DNA of 64,000 nt from the NCBI RefSeq assembly GCF_000321005.1, contig NZ_HE578907.1, forward strand, positions 1,170,059 through 1,234,058, given 5' to 3'. Source of the DNA: Anaerococcus senegalensis JC48 (lineage in GTDB: Bacteria; Bacillota; Clostridia; Tissierellales; Peptoniphilaceae). Below are positions 1 to 7,796 of this stretch, piece by piece; position 1 is the first letter of the stretch; each line of letters starts with the position of its first letter. The position numbers and the translations under genes are program-made. Under the pieces are notes generated by a model. It saw nothing but the letters and a program-made list of their open reading frames with translations, was not told the origin of the DNA and did no database searches.

Positions 1-1181
1 TTAAAAGATTTTATATCTGTTAGGGATATAATTTTTGTTTTATCATCCATTATTGTTTTTCTTAAATCATCATCTTCTAGGATAGAAAATTTTCCAGGTG
101 ATTTTTCACTAACTACAAGACCCTTTCTTCTAAATTCTCCAAGATTTTTTATTTTTTCTTTGTCTATATTTTTTTCAAGTAAATTTTTTCCATATTTTTC
201 ACTTTCCTTATCATTTTCTTGGTATTGGATCAAAAAATCACTTGGGGCAATCCTATCTAACAAATCATTTTTCCCAACAAACATGGCGCTCATCACAACA
301 AAACTCAAAAGAAAAAGGGAAGAGATAATGGTAATTGATGAAAGAGCCATGGCAGATTCCTTGCTTCTTTTGATAAGCTCTCCTATAAAGGTCATATTTG
401 TACCCTTGTAATAAATTTTTTTATTTTTTCTAAAAAGTTTTAAAATCCAAATAACAAGAGACCTAAAGAAAAAATAAGTTCCAATTATTACTGCTATACT
501 TGCTGGTAAAAATTTTGGAAGAGCTTGAAAAATTCCCCCATTAATTGAAAGGGCTGTATAATAACCATAGCCAATTAAAATTATGGCTAAAATCATAGAA
601 ATCACATTCGCCTTTGGTTCACTTTCTCCTTTTTGGGAAAGTTTTGAAAGCTCTATTGGATTTGTTTTTCTAATCGAATTTAAACTTATCAAAGTTATTA
701 GAATAAAGATTATAGCAAAAATAATAAGTCCTAAAATTAACTTAGAAAAATTTACAGAAAGTTTTATCTCCGTTTGAATTTTCAAAATTTTTGCCACTAA
801 ATTTATAAAAAGAGGTCCCAAAAGAATAACAAGAAAACTTCCAATTATCAAAGTAGAAATTCCTAGAATTAAATTTTCTATTATCAGAATTTTTCTTAAA
901 GATTTTTTGTCCATACCAAGTCCATACAAAAGTCCCAATTCCTTGTAGCGATTTTTGACGATGGTCTTTGCCATGTAGACAAGAAAAATTAGGGAAAAAA
1001 TAGCTACAATCCATGAACCCACTCCCAAAAGACTTTCTATTATAGCGCTTCCTCTAGATTCTAGAATAAATTTTTCACTTTTTAAATCTATTAAAAGATT
1101 AAAAATGAAAAGCATAAAACTTGATGCCAAAATATAAGGAAAATACAAAAATTTATTATTTTTTATTCCCCTTGTCGCCAT
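1..1181 (-). CDS. FtsX-family ABC permease (BceB-like), C-terminus beyond the window
   Basis: Membrane subunit of a peptide-detoxifying ABC transporter. The ATG ends at 1181, 7 nt after the stop of the ATPase gene, and the frame stays open for 393 codons to the left edge, so the C-terminal part is outside the window. I see about seven hydrophobic segments (roughly residues 10-31, 54-71, 98-123, 145-168, 195-215, 225-245 and 285-305). The polar stretch after residue 305 matches the start of the large extracellular sensor loop of BceB-type permeases, which normally have ten membrane segments. The neighbours (ATPase, sensor kinase, OmpR regulator) support a bacitracin/lantibiotic resistance role. 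The substrate cannot be told from sequence. Confidence 0.85.
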   Translation of the reverse strand, partial: MATRGIKNNKFLYFPYILASSFMLFIFNLLIDLKSEKFILESRGSAIIESLLGVGSWIVAIFSLIFLVYMAKTIVKNRYKELGLLYGLGMDKKSLRKILIIENLILGISTLIIGSFLVILLGPLFINLVAKILKIQTEIKLSVNFSKLILGLIIFAIIFILITLISLNSIRKTNPIELSKLSQKGESEPKANVISMILAIILIGYGYYTALSINGGIFQALPKFLPASIAVIIGTYFFFRSLVIWILKLFRKNKKIYYKGTNMTFIGELIKRSKESAMALSSITIISSLFLLSFVVMSAMFVGKNDLLDRIAPSDFLIQYQENDKESEKYGKNLLEKNIDKEKIKNLGEFRRKGLVVSEKSPGKFSILEDDDLRKTIMDDKTKIISLTDIKSF

Positions 1182-1188
1182 TTTAAAA

Positions 1189-1962
1189 TTAAGCTTGTTC
1201 AAATCCCTCACCTCCAGATAAAATCATCATTTGAGATTTGACCAATTTTTCATACATTTGATCATTTGTCCTATCTCCCTTATAAAGGTCATAGAAAATT
1301 TTCCCATCCTTTATAAATAAAACCCTAGAGGCCCTTGCAGCAGCCATGGTAGAATGGGTAACCATAAGAATTGTTTGTCCATTTTTGTTTATTTTTTCAA
1401 AAATATTTAAAAGCTCCATGGAAGAATTTGAATCCAAGGCTCCTGTCGGTTCATCTGCAAGTAATATTTTTGGATTTGTAATGAGAGATCTTGCAACGGC
1501 AACCCTTTGTTTTTGTCCTCCAGAAATTTGGTAGGGAAATTTATCCAAGAGATCAGAAATTTTCAATGCCCTTGCAAGTGGATTCAATTTTTCCTCCATA
1601 ATTTTATATTTTTCATTTGCCAAAACCAAAGGCAAAAATATATTATCCCTGTTGTTTAAAGAAGATAAAAGCGAAAAATCTTGGTAGACAAAGCCCAATT
1701 TTTCCCTCCTAAATTTTGCCCTTTCCTTATCACTCTTATTTTTTGTATTTTCACCAGATAAAATTACATCTCCAGCCGTTTGAGTATCAAGACTTGCTAT
1801 CAAATTTAAAAGAGTAGATTTTCCAGACCCACTCTCACCCATTATGGCAACAAATTCTCCTTCTTCGACCTCAAAATTAATATCTTTTAAGGCAACAACC
1901 TGAGTATTTTTATCCTCACTATTATAAACTTTTCTTAAATTTTTAACTTCTAATATATTCAT
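1189..1962 (-). CDS. ABC transporter ATP-binding protein (BceA-like)
   Basis: ATPase subunit that powers the adjacent FtsX-type permease. 257 residues, the usual length for MacB/BceA-type ATPases. Walker A GESGSGKST lies at residues 42-50, signature ISGGQKQR at 146-153, and Walker B ILLADEP at 166-172, followed by the D-loop. A strong AGGAGG site precedes the ATG. The gene starts a two-gene operon with the permease and has its own upstream region with putative regulator sites (1980-2052). That arrangement, with separate kinase/regulator and transporter units side by side, is typical of Bce modules, where the transporter itself is part of the stimulus sensor. LolD/MacB-type export is the alternative, but the kinase type argues for Bce. 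Confidence 0.93.
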   Translation of the reverse strand: MNILEVKNLRKVYNSEDKNTQVVALKDINFEVEEGEFVAIMGESGSGKSTLLNLIASLDTQTAGDVILSGENTKNKSDKERAKFRREKLGFVYQDFSLLSSLNNRDNIFLPLVLANEKYKIMEEKLNPLARALKISDLLDKFPYQISGGQKQRVAVARSLITNPKILLADEPTGALDSNSSMELLNIFEKINKNGQTILMVTHSTMAAARASRVLFIKDGKIFYDLYKGDRTNDQMYEKLVKSQMMILSGGEGFEQA

Positions 1963-1979
1963 ATGATCCTCCTAAGCCT

Positions 1980-2052
1980 ATATTACAAAAAATAAAATAA
2001 AAAATCCCTAATCTAAACTTACAATTTTTCCCATAAACTTACATTTTGTAAG
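1980..2052 (-). promoter_or_regulatory. Putative promoter and response-regulator operator of the bceAB-like operon
   Basis: On the plus strand TAAACTTACA occurs at 2014-2023 and again at 2034-2043, a direct repeat with 20-bp offset (two helical turns), as OmpR-family regulators prefer. The second copy runs into a palindrome CTTACATTTTGTAAG (2038-2052). The TTACA/TGTAA arms resemble the TNACA-N4-TGTAA sites described for BceR-type regulators, but the spacer here is 3 bp. A minus-strand TAATAT (1980-1985) may be the -10. Likely bound by the regulator encoded at 3360-4028. Confidence 0.55.
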
Positions 2053-2060
2053 ATTAAAAA

Positions 2061-2080
2061 AAATCGGCAAATGCCGATTT
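2061..2080. terminator. Short perfect hairpin, possible terminator
   Basis: AAATCGGC-AAAT-GCCGATTT forms an 8-bp stem. It is preceded on the plus strand by a run of A, which reads as a T-run after the stem on the minus strand. It could terminate minus-strand transcripts coming from the kinase gene just before the transporter promoter. It partly abuts the regulator-binding palindrome. Confidence 0.4.
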
Positions 2081-2138
2081 ATACTGTTGATAAAGTATTA
2101 AAATCCTTATGCTAAGAATATCATACGGAAAAAATTGA

Positions 2139-2345
2139 TTTGATTTCAAATTTAAAAATTCGTCAAAAATCGCACTCTATAATTTAAAGCTATGATTATT
2201 TATTAAATGACTTAAATTCCATTGAATTTTAATTCTTCGTTTTATTCCGAGGGATAAATATTAAAATCGTGCCACTGGCACAATTTTAAGCTATTTATCT
2301 GTCCTCGCGAATGCGAGTTTGCGATTTTAGAATTTTAAAATTTAG
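2139..2345. repeat. Long imperfect inverted repeat, possible structured RNA or MITE
   Basis: Gene-free stretch between the ABC operon and the kinase gene. The outer arms pair over a long distance (GATTTCAAATTTAAAAATTC near 2139-2160 against AATTTTAAAATTTAGAAATC near 2330-2349). An inner pair follows (ATCGCACTC against GAGTTTGCGAT), and a central hairpin spans 2261-2312 with arms GATAAATA/TATTTATC and GTGCC/GGCAC. A small CTCGCGAATGCGAG hairpin sits near 2314-2328. On the minus strand the central hairpin is flanked by CAGATAAATA and TATTTATCCCT, exactly as in stem 1 of the insertion module at 13701, 27293 and 27700, so the element may be a distant relative. No ORF explains it. 6S-like RNA was considered but not supported. 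Confidence 0.4.
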
Positions 2346-2418
2346 AAATCAACAATTTTTGTAGTCAGATATTCGTGCTTGAGGATTTGTTTGCTTATCA
2401 TAAATAAAGAAATCCCTA

Positions 2419-3363
2419 TTAATTTTCAATAATATCAGATTTTTTAAGATTAATTGAAAATATAGTTCCGTTTTTTTCTTTAGATTCAATTTTATAAGCA
2501 TATCCAAGCTTTTTTAAAATATCATTTACTAAAAAAAGTCCTATGCCTGTTGAATTTGCATTTCTTTTATCGCTATCTCCACTAAAACCAAATTTATTAA
2601 TATTTTTCAAATCTTCTTTTTTAATACCAATTCCAGAATCTTCAATTTTTAAAATAGAATCATAGTAGGAAATTTTAATATATCCCTCGTCTGTGTATTT
2701 TATAGCATTAAACAAAACCTGTTCAAGGACAAGTCCAAGCCATTTTGGATCTGAAACTATATTTTCATCTTCTATATCAAGAATTAATTTTAAATTTTTA
2801 TGGATAAAAAAACTCCTATATCTTTTTACAATATCTTTAACAAGCCTTTCAATTGAAAAAGATTTGAAAGAATAGTCCAAAGAATCTTGACCAAGTTTTA
2901 TAAAAGATAAAATTGATGCAATATAATCATCAATCCTAATAAGTTCTCTTTTTATATCGTAATTTTCTTCCCTCTCACTAATTAGAGAAATACTTGAAAG
3001 TGGCGTTTTTATTTGATGTGTCCAAATAGTCATGAGATTTTCCAAATCATTTTGCCTTAATTTACTAGAAATTCTAAGATTTTCTATCTCTTTTTCCTTT
3101 CTTTCAAAAATTTCTTTCAAATGCCATTCATAAAGATTTTTCTCAAAAAAAGAAAAAGAATCTTGGTCCATAGATTTTTTCGCTTTGAAAAATCTAAAAA
3201 TTCCTATAAATATAAATATAAAAAATAAAATTAATAAGCTATAGGAAAAAATCCTAAAATCTATAGGAAAGGCCAAAGAAAATATTAAAGATGAGATAAG
3301 AAAAATAAAAAAGGAGAAAATATAAGCCCTATTAATACTAAAAAATAATTTTAAATTTTTCAT
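2419..3363 (-). CDS. Intramembrane-sensing histidine kinase (BceS-like)
   Basis: Two closely spaced N-terminal membrane segments (about residues 13-33 and 38-58) with almost no extracellular loop, the hallmark of kinases that sense through a partner transporter rather than directly. H-box WTHQIKTPL places the phospho-histidine at residue 116. The ATPase domain has the N-box around NAIKYTD and the G-box DSGIGI, then NSTGIGLFL. 314 residues, slightly short as usual for this subfamily. The ATG overlaps the regulator's TGA stop (ATGA at 3360-3363), so the two are translationally coupled. Function as peptide-antibiotic sensor kinase rests on kinase type plus neighbours. Confidence 0.92.
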   Translation of the reverse strand: MKNLKLFFSINRAYIFSFFIFLISSLIFSLAFPIDFRIFSYSLLILFFIFIFIGIFRFFKAKKSMDQDSFSFFEKNLYEWHLKEIFERKEKEIENLRISSKLRQNDLENLMTIWTHQIKTPLSSISLISEREENYDIKRELIRIDDYIASILSFIKLGQDSLDYSFKSFSIERLVKDIVKRYRSFFIHKNLKLILDIEDENIVSDPKWLGLVLEQVLFNAIKYTDEGYIKISYYDSILKIEDSGIGIKKEDLKNINKFGFSGDSDKRNANSTGIGLFLVNDILKKLGYAYKIESKEKNGTIFSINLKKSDIIEN

Positions 3364-4028
3364 TTTATAAAATATCCAACTCCCTTTTTTGTTTGAATAA
3401 AATCATCTAAAGAAAGATTTTTTAATTTTTTCCTAAGTCTATTGATATTTACAGTCAAAGTATTATCATCAATAAAAGAATCAGTAGCCCAAAGCTTATC
3501 CATGATAGATTCTCTTGAAACAATTTTTTGTGGATTTTCCATAAGAATTTCCAAAATCAAAAATTCATTTTTAGAAAGATTTAATTCTTTATCATTAATT
3601 TTTAAAATCATCTTATCCTTAATCAAAGAAATATTTTTATAAGAAAGGTCTAAATTTTTCCCAGAAAAATCATAAGACCTTCTAAGAAGAGCCTTGATTT
3701 TCATATTTAAAACCTGCATTGAAAAAGGCTTTGAAATAAAATCATCTGCCCCATAATTTATGGCATTAATCAAATTTATATCATCAGCCGCACTGGTTAG
3801 AAAAATTATAGGAAGGTTAGAAATTTCCCTAATTTTCTCACACCAATAAAAACCATTTTCAAAAGGAAGTTTCAAATCCATCAAAACAATCTTATAATCT
3901 CTTTTTTGAAATTCCTCCAAAATATTAGAAAAATCATCTGGCATAAAACAAGAATACCCTAAAAGTTCAAGCTGAAAAGAAAGCTCCTCACAAATTTTTT
4001 TATCATCTTCAACAATAAATATATCCAT
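3360..4028 (-). CDS. OmpR-family response regulator (BceR-like)
   Basis: Receives phosphate from the neighbouring kinase and activates the transporter operon. Receiver domain at residues 1-115 with acidic pair E7/D8/D9, phospho-acceptor D51 (VLMDLKLP) and the conserved lysine in SKPFS. C-terminal winged-helix trans_reg_C domain at about 125-222. 222 residues is normal. A TAAGGAG ribosome site precedes the ATG, and a TATAAT-type -10 lies on the minus strand at 4046-4051 with only a weak -35, so the regulator-kinase operon starts here. The probable target is the repeat/palindrome at 2014-2052. Confidence 0.92.
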   Translation of the reverse strand: MDIFIVEDDKKICEELSFQLELLGYSCFMPDDFSNILEEFQKRDYKIVLMDLKLPFENGFYWCEKIREISNLPIIFLTSAADDINLINAINYGADDFISKPFSMQVLNMKIKALLRRSYDFSGKNLDLSYKNISLIKDKMILKINDKELNLSKNEFLILEILMENPQKIVSRESIMDKLWATDSFIDDNTLTVNINRLRKKLKNLSLDDFIQTKKGVGYFIK

Positions 4029-4086
4029 AATAACTCCTTAAAATTATTATAATAGATTTTTTAGTTTTTGAAAATTTTCACAAAAA

Positions 4087-4268
4087 AGAAGCCCTTAAGT
4101 TTCTCAGTTTGTAGACAATATCAGTTTAGTAATTCAAAAAATAAAATTACGCTATAACCCATCTCGAGCGTAGTCGAGAGATCTCACGAGATTTCTCGAC
4201 TCACTACGTTCGCTCGAAATGGGCGGAATCTATATTTTGTCTATGTTCTGAGAAGCCTTTGGGCTTCT
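4087..4268. repeat. Composite inverted-repeat element, compact copy of the CCCATCTCGA family
   Basis: The core palindrome (4158-4223) pairs CCCATCTCGAGCG with CGCTCGAAATGGG and contains TCGAGAGATCTC in its centre. Outside it, a second set of arms pairs: AGAAGCCC (4087-4094), TTTCTCAG and AGACAAT on the left against ATTTTGTCT, CTGAGAA and GGGCTTCT on the right. The whole is an imperfect inverted repeat of about 180 bp. The right arm overlaps the stop codon of the CobW gene (4267-4269), so the element may also act as its transcription terminator. It is a relative of the large arrays further right. Confidence 0.7.
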
Positions 4269-5154
4269 AATTTTTCTTTTTAAAAAGTATATCAAAGGAT
4301 TTTTCTTCTAGATTTTCTCCGATAAATATCAAAGAATTTGTAAAAGATTCTCCTTCGTATTTTTCTACTGAAAATTTATTATCTACCACATCAACTTTAA
4401 CTTTTTTATCTTCTACATTTACAAGACCCTTTGCTCTTATTAGTTTTCCAAATCTATTTTGGCAAACTGCATTTAAATTTGTTCCAAGTTCATTGAAATC
4501 TTTGAAAACTACATTTTCATACGCCAAATTATCAAGGTGTAAATGTTTATAGTCCCCTCTTATTAATCCTTCTTTATCATATTCCCCAATAAGTGAGTCC
4601 CATTCTTTTTTGTCAAAATCATTGTAATGAGTGGTAAAAACTTTTGCTTTTGTTAAGTCTTCAAGTTTTTTTACTTCTTTTTCGATTTTTTCAGTGCTTA
4701 TATTTTCAGTTTTTGATAATAGTATATAGGATGAATTTTGGATTTGATCTAGGAAAATCTCTTTATATTCTCCCATAATCTTATCGATACTATAATAGTC
4801 AACGATTGCTATTGGCTTTAAAATTTTTATTTTTTCATATTCAATTGGATTAATATTTTCAATTATTTTAGAAAGATAGCCCAAGCCTGTTGGTTCTATT
4901 ATCAAATATTCTGGATTTATTGTATTTTCAATACTCATTACTGTTGTTGCAAAATCTTTTTGTTTTGAACAACAAATGCATCCTTCTTCTAAAGACAAAA
5001 TCTCTTTTCCAGTATTTTTCAACAAATCTTTATCTACATTTGCCTTGGCATAATCATTTTCTAAAATTACTGAATCATCCAATTTTTTTGACAATTTTTC
5101 TATAAAGGTTGTTTTTCCACTTCCCAAAAATCCCGATACTATTATTATTTTCAT
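4267..5154 (-). CDS. CobW/COG0523-family metal GTPase
   Basis: G3E GTPase that binds metal and nucleotide. Walker A GFLGSGKTT at residues 8-16, the metal-binding CxCC motif (GCICC, C59/C61/C62) of the zinc-chaperone type, and a C-terminal CobW_C domain to residue 295. The ATG follows the alcohol dehydrogenase stop TAG without a gap, so the two are one operon. COG0523 proteins deliver metal, commonly zinc, to client enzymes. The preceding gene encodes a zinc-dependent dehydrogenase, so a dedicated chaperone role for that enzyme is a reasonable inference. Zinc-starvation survival or cobalamin-related insertion are the alternatives, but no Zur box or cobalt chelatase is next to it. Confidence 0.85.
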   Translation of the reverse strand: MKIIIVSGFLGSGKTTFIEKLSKKLDDSVILENDYAKANVDKDLLKNTGKEILSLEEGCICCSKQKDFATTVMSIENTINPEYLIIEPTGLGYLSKIIENINPIEYEKIKILKPIAIVDYYSIDKIMGEYKEIFLDQIQNSSYILLSKTENISTEKIEKEVKKLEDLTKAKVFTTHYNDFDKKEWDSLIGEYDKEGLIRGDYKHLHLDNLAYENVVFKDFNELGTNLNAVCQNRFGKLIRAKGLVNVEDKKVKVDVVDNKFSVEKYEGESFTNSLIFIGENLEEKSFDILFKKKN

Positions 5155-6231
5155 CTAATCTTCCATTAAATCTTCTGCTACAATTACAACTGGTTTAATT
5201 AAATCTTTTGGTTTATCTTTCATCAAGTATAAAGCTTCTTCAACTTTTTCAAATCCATTAAATTTATGGGTAACAAGTTTTGAAAGATCTAATTTTCCAC
5301 AAGAAACAAGTTTAGCAAGTTTTTCCATTCTTAATCTTCCACCTGGTGTTAGACCACCACTAATTGTCTTATGGCCCATTCCAACTCCCCATTCAACTCT
5401 AGGAATTTTAATGTAATCTCCACCATCAAGATAGTTTACATTACCAATTTTTGCACCTGGTTTCATAGCTTTTATTGCTTCTTCAAAAGTATCAACTGTT
5501 CCACCAGCAATTATAACTCTATCAACTCCCTTACCATTTGTAAGTTCTAGAACTTGTTCAGAAATTGATCCTTCTTTGTAAGAAATTATATCTGTTGCTC
5601 CATAAAATTTAGCAGCTTCTACACAATTTGGACGTGTTCCTACTGCATAAATTCTACTTGCTCCTCTTAAGTTTGCTCCTGCAACTGACATTAATCCAAC
5701 TGGTCCAATTCCTACTACCAAAACTTCATCACCAAATTGAACATCAGCTTGTTCAACACCATGGAATCCTGTTGTTACCATATCTGATAACATTGGAGCT
5801 AAAACTGGATCTACTCCTTCAGGAATTAATGCAAGGTTAGCATCTGCATCATTTACATGGAAAACTTCTCCAAATACACCATCTTTAAAATTTGAGAATT
5901 TCCATCCAGCAAGCATTCCACCTGAATGCATTGGAAATCCTGCTTGACTTTCAAGAGATGACCAATCTGGAGTAATAGCTGGAACCAAAACCCTATCACC
6001 AGGTTTAAAATCCTTAACCAATTCACCAACTTTTACAATTTCTCCTGCAGCCTCATGGCCTAAAATCATATCGTGTCTATCTCCTATAGCTCCTTCCCAA
6101 ACTGTGTGGATATCAGAACTACATGGAGCCAAAGCTATTGGTTTAACAAGGGCATCTAATGGTCCCATTTCTGGTTCCGGTTTTTCGATCCAACCTGTCT
6201 TACCAATTCCCAACATTGCAAACCCTTTCAT
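5155..6231 (-). CDS. NADP-dependent secondary (isopropanol) alcohol dehydrogenase, zinc type
   Basis: Interconverts 2-propanol/2-butanol and ketones with NADP(H), a cytosolic fermentative enzyme. 358 residues, close to the Thermoanaerobacter brockii and Clostridium beijerinckii enzymes in length and sequence from the first residues onward. Catalytic zinc ligands C37, H59 and D150 with E60 are present, and the structural-zinc cysteines are absent as in that family. Rossmann motif GIGPVG is at 174-179. The NADP-specifying residues G198, R200 and Y218 match the tetrameric bacterial enzymes. A good promoter lies upstream (6283-6311). Cotranscribed with the CobW GTPase. Confidence in the subfamily is high; the physiological substrate is inferred. 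Confidence 0.93.
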   Translation of the reverse strand: MKGFAMLGIGKTGWIEKPEPEMGPLDALVKPIALAPCSSDIHTVWEGAIGDRHDMILGHEAAGEIVKVGELVKDFKPGDRVLVPAITPDWSSLESQAGFPMHSGGMLAGWKFSNFKDGVFGEVFHVNDADANLALIPEGVDPVLAPMLSDMVTTGFHGVEQADVQFGDEVLVVGIGPVGLMSVAGANLRGASRIYAVGTRPNCVEAAKFYGATDIISYKEGSISEQVLELTNGKGVDRVIIAGGTVDTFEEAIKAMKPGAKIGNVNYLDGGDYIKIPRVEWGVGMGHKTISGGLTPGGRLRMEKLAKLVSCGKLDLSKLVTHKFNGFEKVEEALYLMKDKPKDLIKPVVIVAEDLMED

Positions 6232-6282
6232 AGAGTCCTCCTTTTTTCCTTTATTCTTTAAAATTTACTTAATTATAATTTG

Positions 6283-6311
6283 ATTTTATTTTATATTTCA
6301 ATAATTGTCAA
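6283..6311 (-). promoter_or_regulatory. Sigma-A-type promoter of the alcohol dehydrogenase operon
   Basis: On the minus strand TTGACA (6306-6311) and TAAAAT (6283-6288) are separated by 17 nt, giving a leader of about 45 nt before the ATG at 6231 with its AGGAGG-like site. Confidence 0.7.
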
Positions 6312-6469
6312 TACTTTATCATTTTATTTTTCTATTTTAAAATATGATGAAAACCATAACTTATAACTAATGTTGATTAGTAAAATAAGAAAATTTAAAT
6401 TTTTCAAAATGAATTTTTATTTTGAAATTTCTAATTATTTTTGAAATTTTTTTAAATTTACAAATAAAA

Positions 6470-6500
6470 AGACAAAAAAATAAGACTGCTTTTGCAGCCT
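6470..6500 (-). terminator. Intrinsic terminator after the SAF-domain oxidoreductase
   Basis: Minus strand: GGCTGC-AAAA-GCAGTC stem (6484-6499) followed by TTATTTTTTT. It lies just past the stop at 6504 and ends the transcript that comes from the threonine dehydratase gene. Confidence 0.8.
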
Positions 6501-6503
6501 TTT

Positions 6504-7796
6504 TTATAATTTCATTGAATTTTGTCTTCTTCTTAGTTTTGTTATTGTTTCTTCTTCGTCAAGTTCTATCATTGAAAGATCTATTACTGTATCTTTTTTG
6601 ATATCTACAATAGCCTTTGTTTTTTTGGTGATTAGAGCTATTGGTAGTAAATCTTCTTTTATTGATCTTGTGTGGTCTGTTAATTTTCCAAATACTTTAT
6701 CTGATCCTATTCCATCAAGATATTCGCCTTTTTTGATATCTCTTTTTGCAACAGAAACTGTATCTGCAACTTGGCCATGAAGAGGTGCTATTGTTGGTTC
6801 ATTTTCCATTACTGCATTATAAATTGTAATTGGTGTTTCTAAACTTGTTAAATGATATGGTCTATTTAGTAAATAATTTGGACCATCTCCAAAGCCTAAA
6901 AACTTCATCAAATCTCTTACTTCTTTTTTATCACTTGTTACAATTAAAAATACACCTGGAGCCATTCCTGGAGAAAATTCTACTGTTTTGTATGATGATA
7001 AAACTCCACCATCTTCTTTTAGTTTAAAATCTTCTACAGCTGTTTCTGGGCTTGTAGTAATTCCATGACATCCAAAAGTATCTGGCAAAAATCCTAGACA
7101 GTTACAAACTGAATTTAATTCTATCATTGTGTTTGTTCCATCAACAAAGCTTGTAAGCATTCTTGGTGAAAGTCCTTTTTCTTTTGCACTTTCTTTTAAA
7201 ATCTCTGCATTTGCATAATTGTCTAATGGATTATTTTTTCCTTTTGCTGCAACTAAAATTTCAAGTCCAATTCCATAGGCAAAATCACAAAGCTCAATTA
7301 TTGAACCTGGCTCATCTCCTGCAATTCCTGTATAAACTACTCCAGCTTTTTTTGCCATATCGTAAAGAATTGGTCCAACTGCTGCGTCACATTCTACATT
7401 AAGTGTTATAAAATGTTTATGATATTGGATTGATTTTGATGCGATTTCTGCACCAAATGGTGGATTTCCTGTTGCATCTATTACGGCTGTAATTTGTAAA
7501 AGTTTATATGCAAGTCTATAATTTGAGCTTATTACAACAAATCCCTTGTTCAAAGCTTCATAGGCCTCGTCATAGGAATCTGTATTAATAATTTTATCTT
7601 CGGAAATTCCTGATTCTATTAGAGCTGTTTTTGCTTTACTCATTGTATGCTCAACTACTAATCCAACTTCGATTGCATCTATATCTCCCAGTTGATTTAT
7701 AAGGCTTGCGCCCATTTTTCCACAACCAATTACTGCCAAAGAAATTCTTTCACCATTGTGTTTTAATTCTTTTAGCTTTCTATTTATCTTAAACAT
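6504..7796 (-). CDS. NAD(P)-binding oxidoreductase with C-terminal SAF domain (homoserine-dehydrogenase-like)
   Basis: 430 residues. An N-terminal Rossmann fold (VIGCGKMG near residue 23) is followed by a homoserine-dehydrogenase/Gfo-like catalytic region. A C-terminal SAF module (about residues 350-415, with VAKRDIKKGEYL) is of the type seen in sugar-acid and AFP-like enzymes. Proteins of this architecture are often labelled homoserine dehydrogenase or FlgA-like, and their substrate is not established here. The start overlaps the upstream flavoprotein stop by 8 nt, so the two are coupled. It is the last gene of the ilvA-murE run and is followed by a terminator. I would not assign a pathway. 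Confidence 0.75.
   Translation of the reverse strand: MFKINRKLKELKHNGERISLAVIGCGKMGASLINQLGDIDAIEVGLVVEHTMSKAKTALIESGISEDKIINTDSYDEAYEALNKGFVVISSNYRLAYKLLQITAVIDATGNPPFGAEIASKSIQYHKHFITLNVECDAAVGPILYDMAKKAGVVYTGIAGDEPGSIIELCDFAYGIGLEILVAAKGKNNPLDNYANAEILKESAKEKGLSPRMLTSFVDGTNTMIELNSVCNCLGFLPDTFGCHGITTSPETAVEDFKLKEDGGVLSSYKTVEFSPGMAPGVFLIVTSDKKEVRDLMKFLGFGDGPNYLLNRPYHLTSLETPITIYNAVMENEPTIAPLHGQVADTVSVAKRDIKKGEYLDGIGSDKVFGKLTDHTRSIKEDLLPIALITKKTKAIVDIKKDTVIDLSMIELDEEETITKLRRRQNSMKL

Noticed and set aside
742-1014. 90-codon minus-strand frame
   Set aside because: Shadow of the permease gene, whose own frame is open from 1181 to the left edge and has the right membrane pattern.
2139-2345. 6S RNA or another known housekeeping RNA
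   Set aside because: Length fits 6S, but I could not identify its conserved closing stem and central bubble features; kept only as an unexplained structured element.
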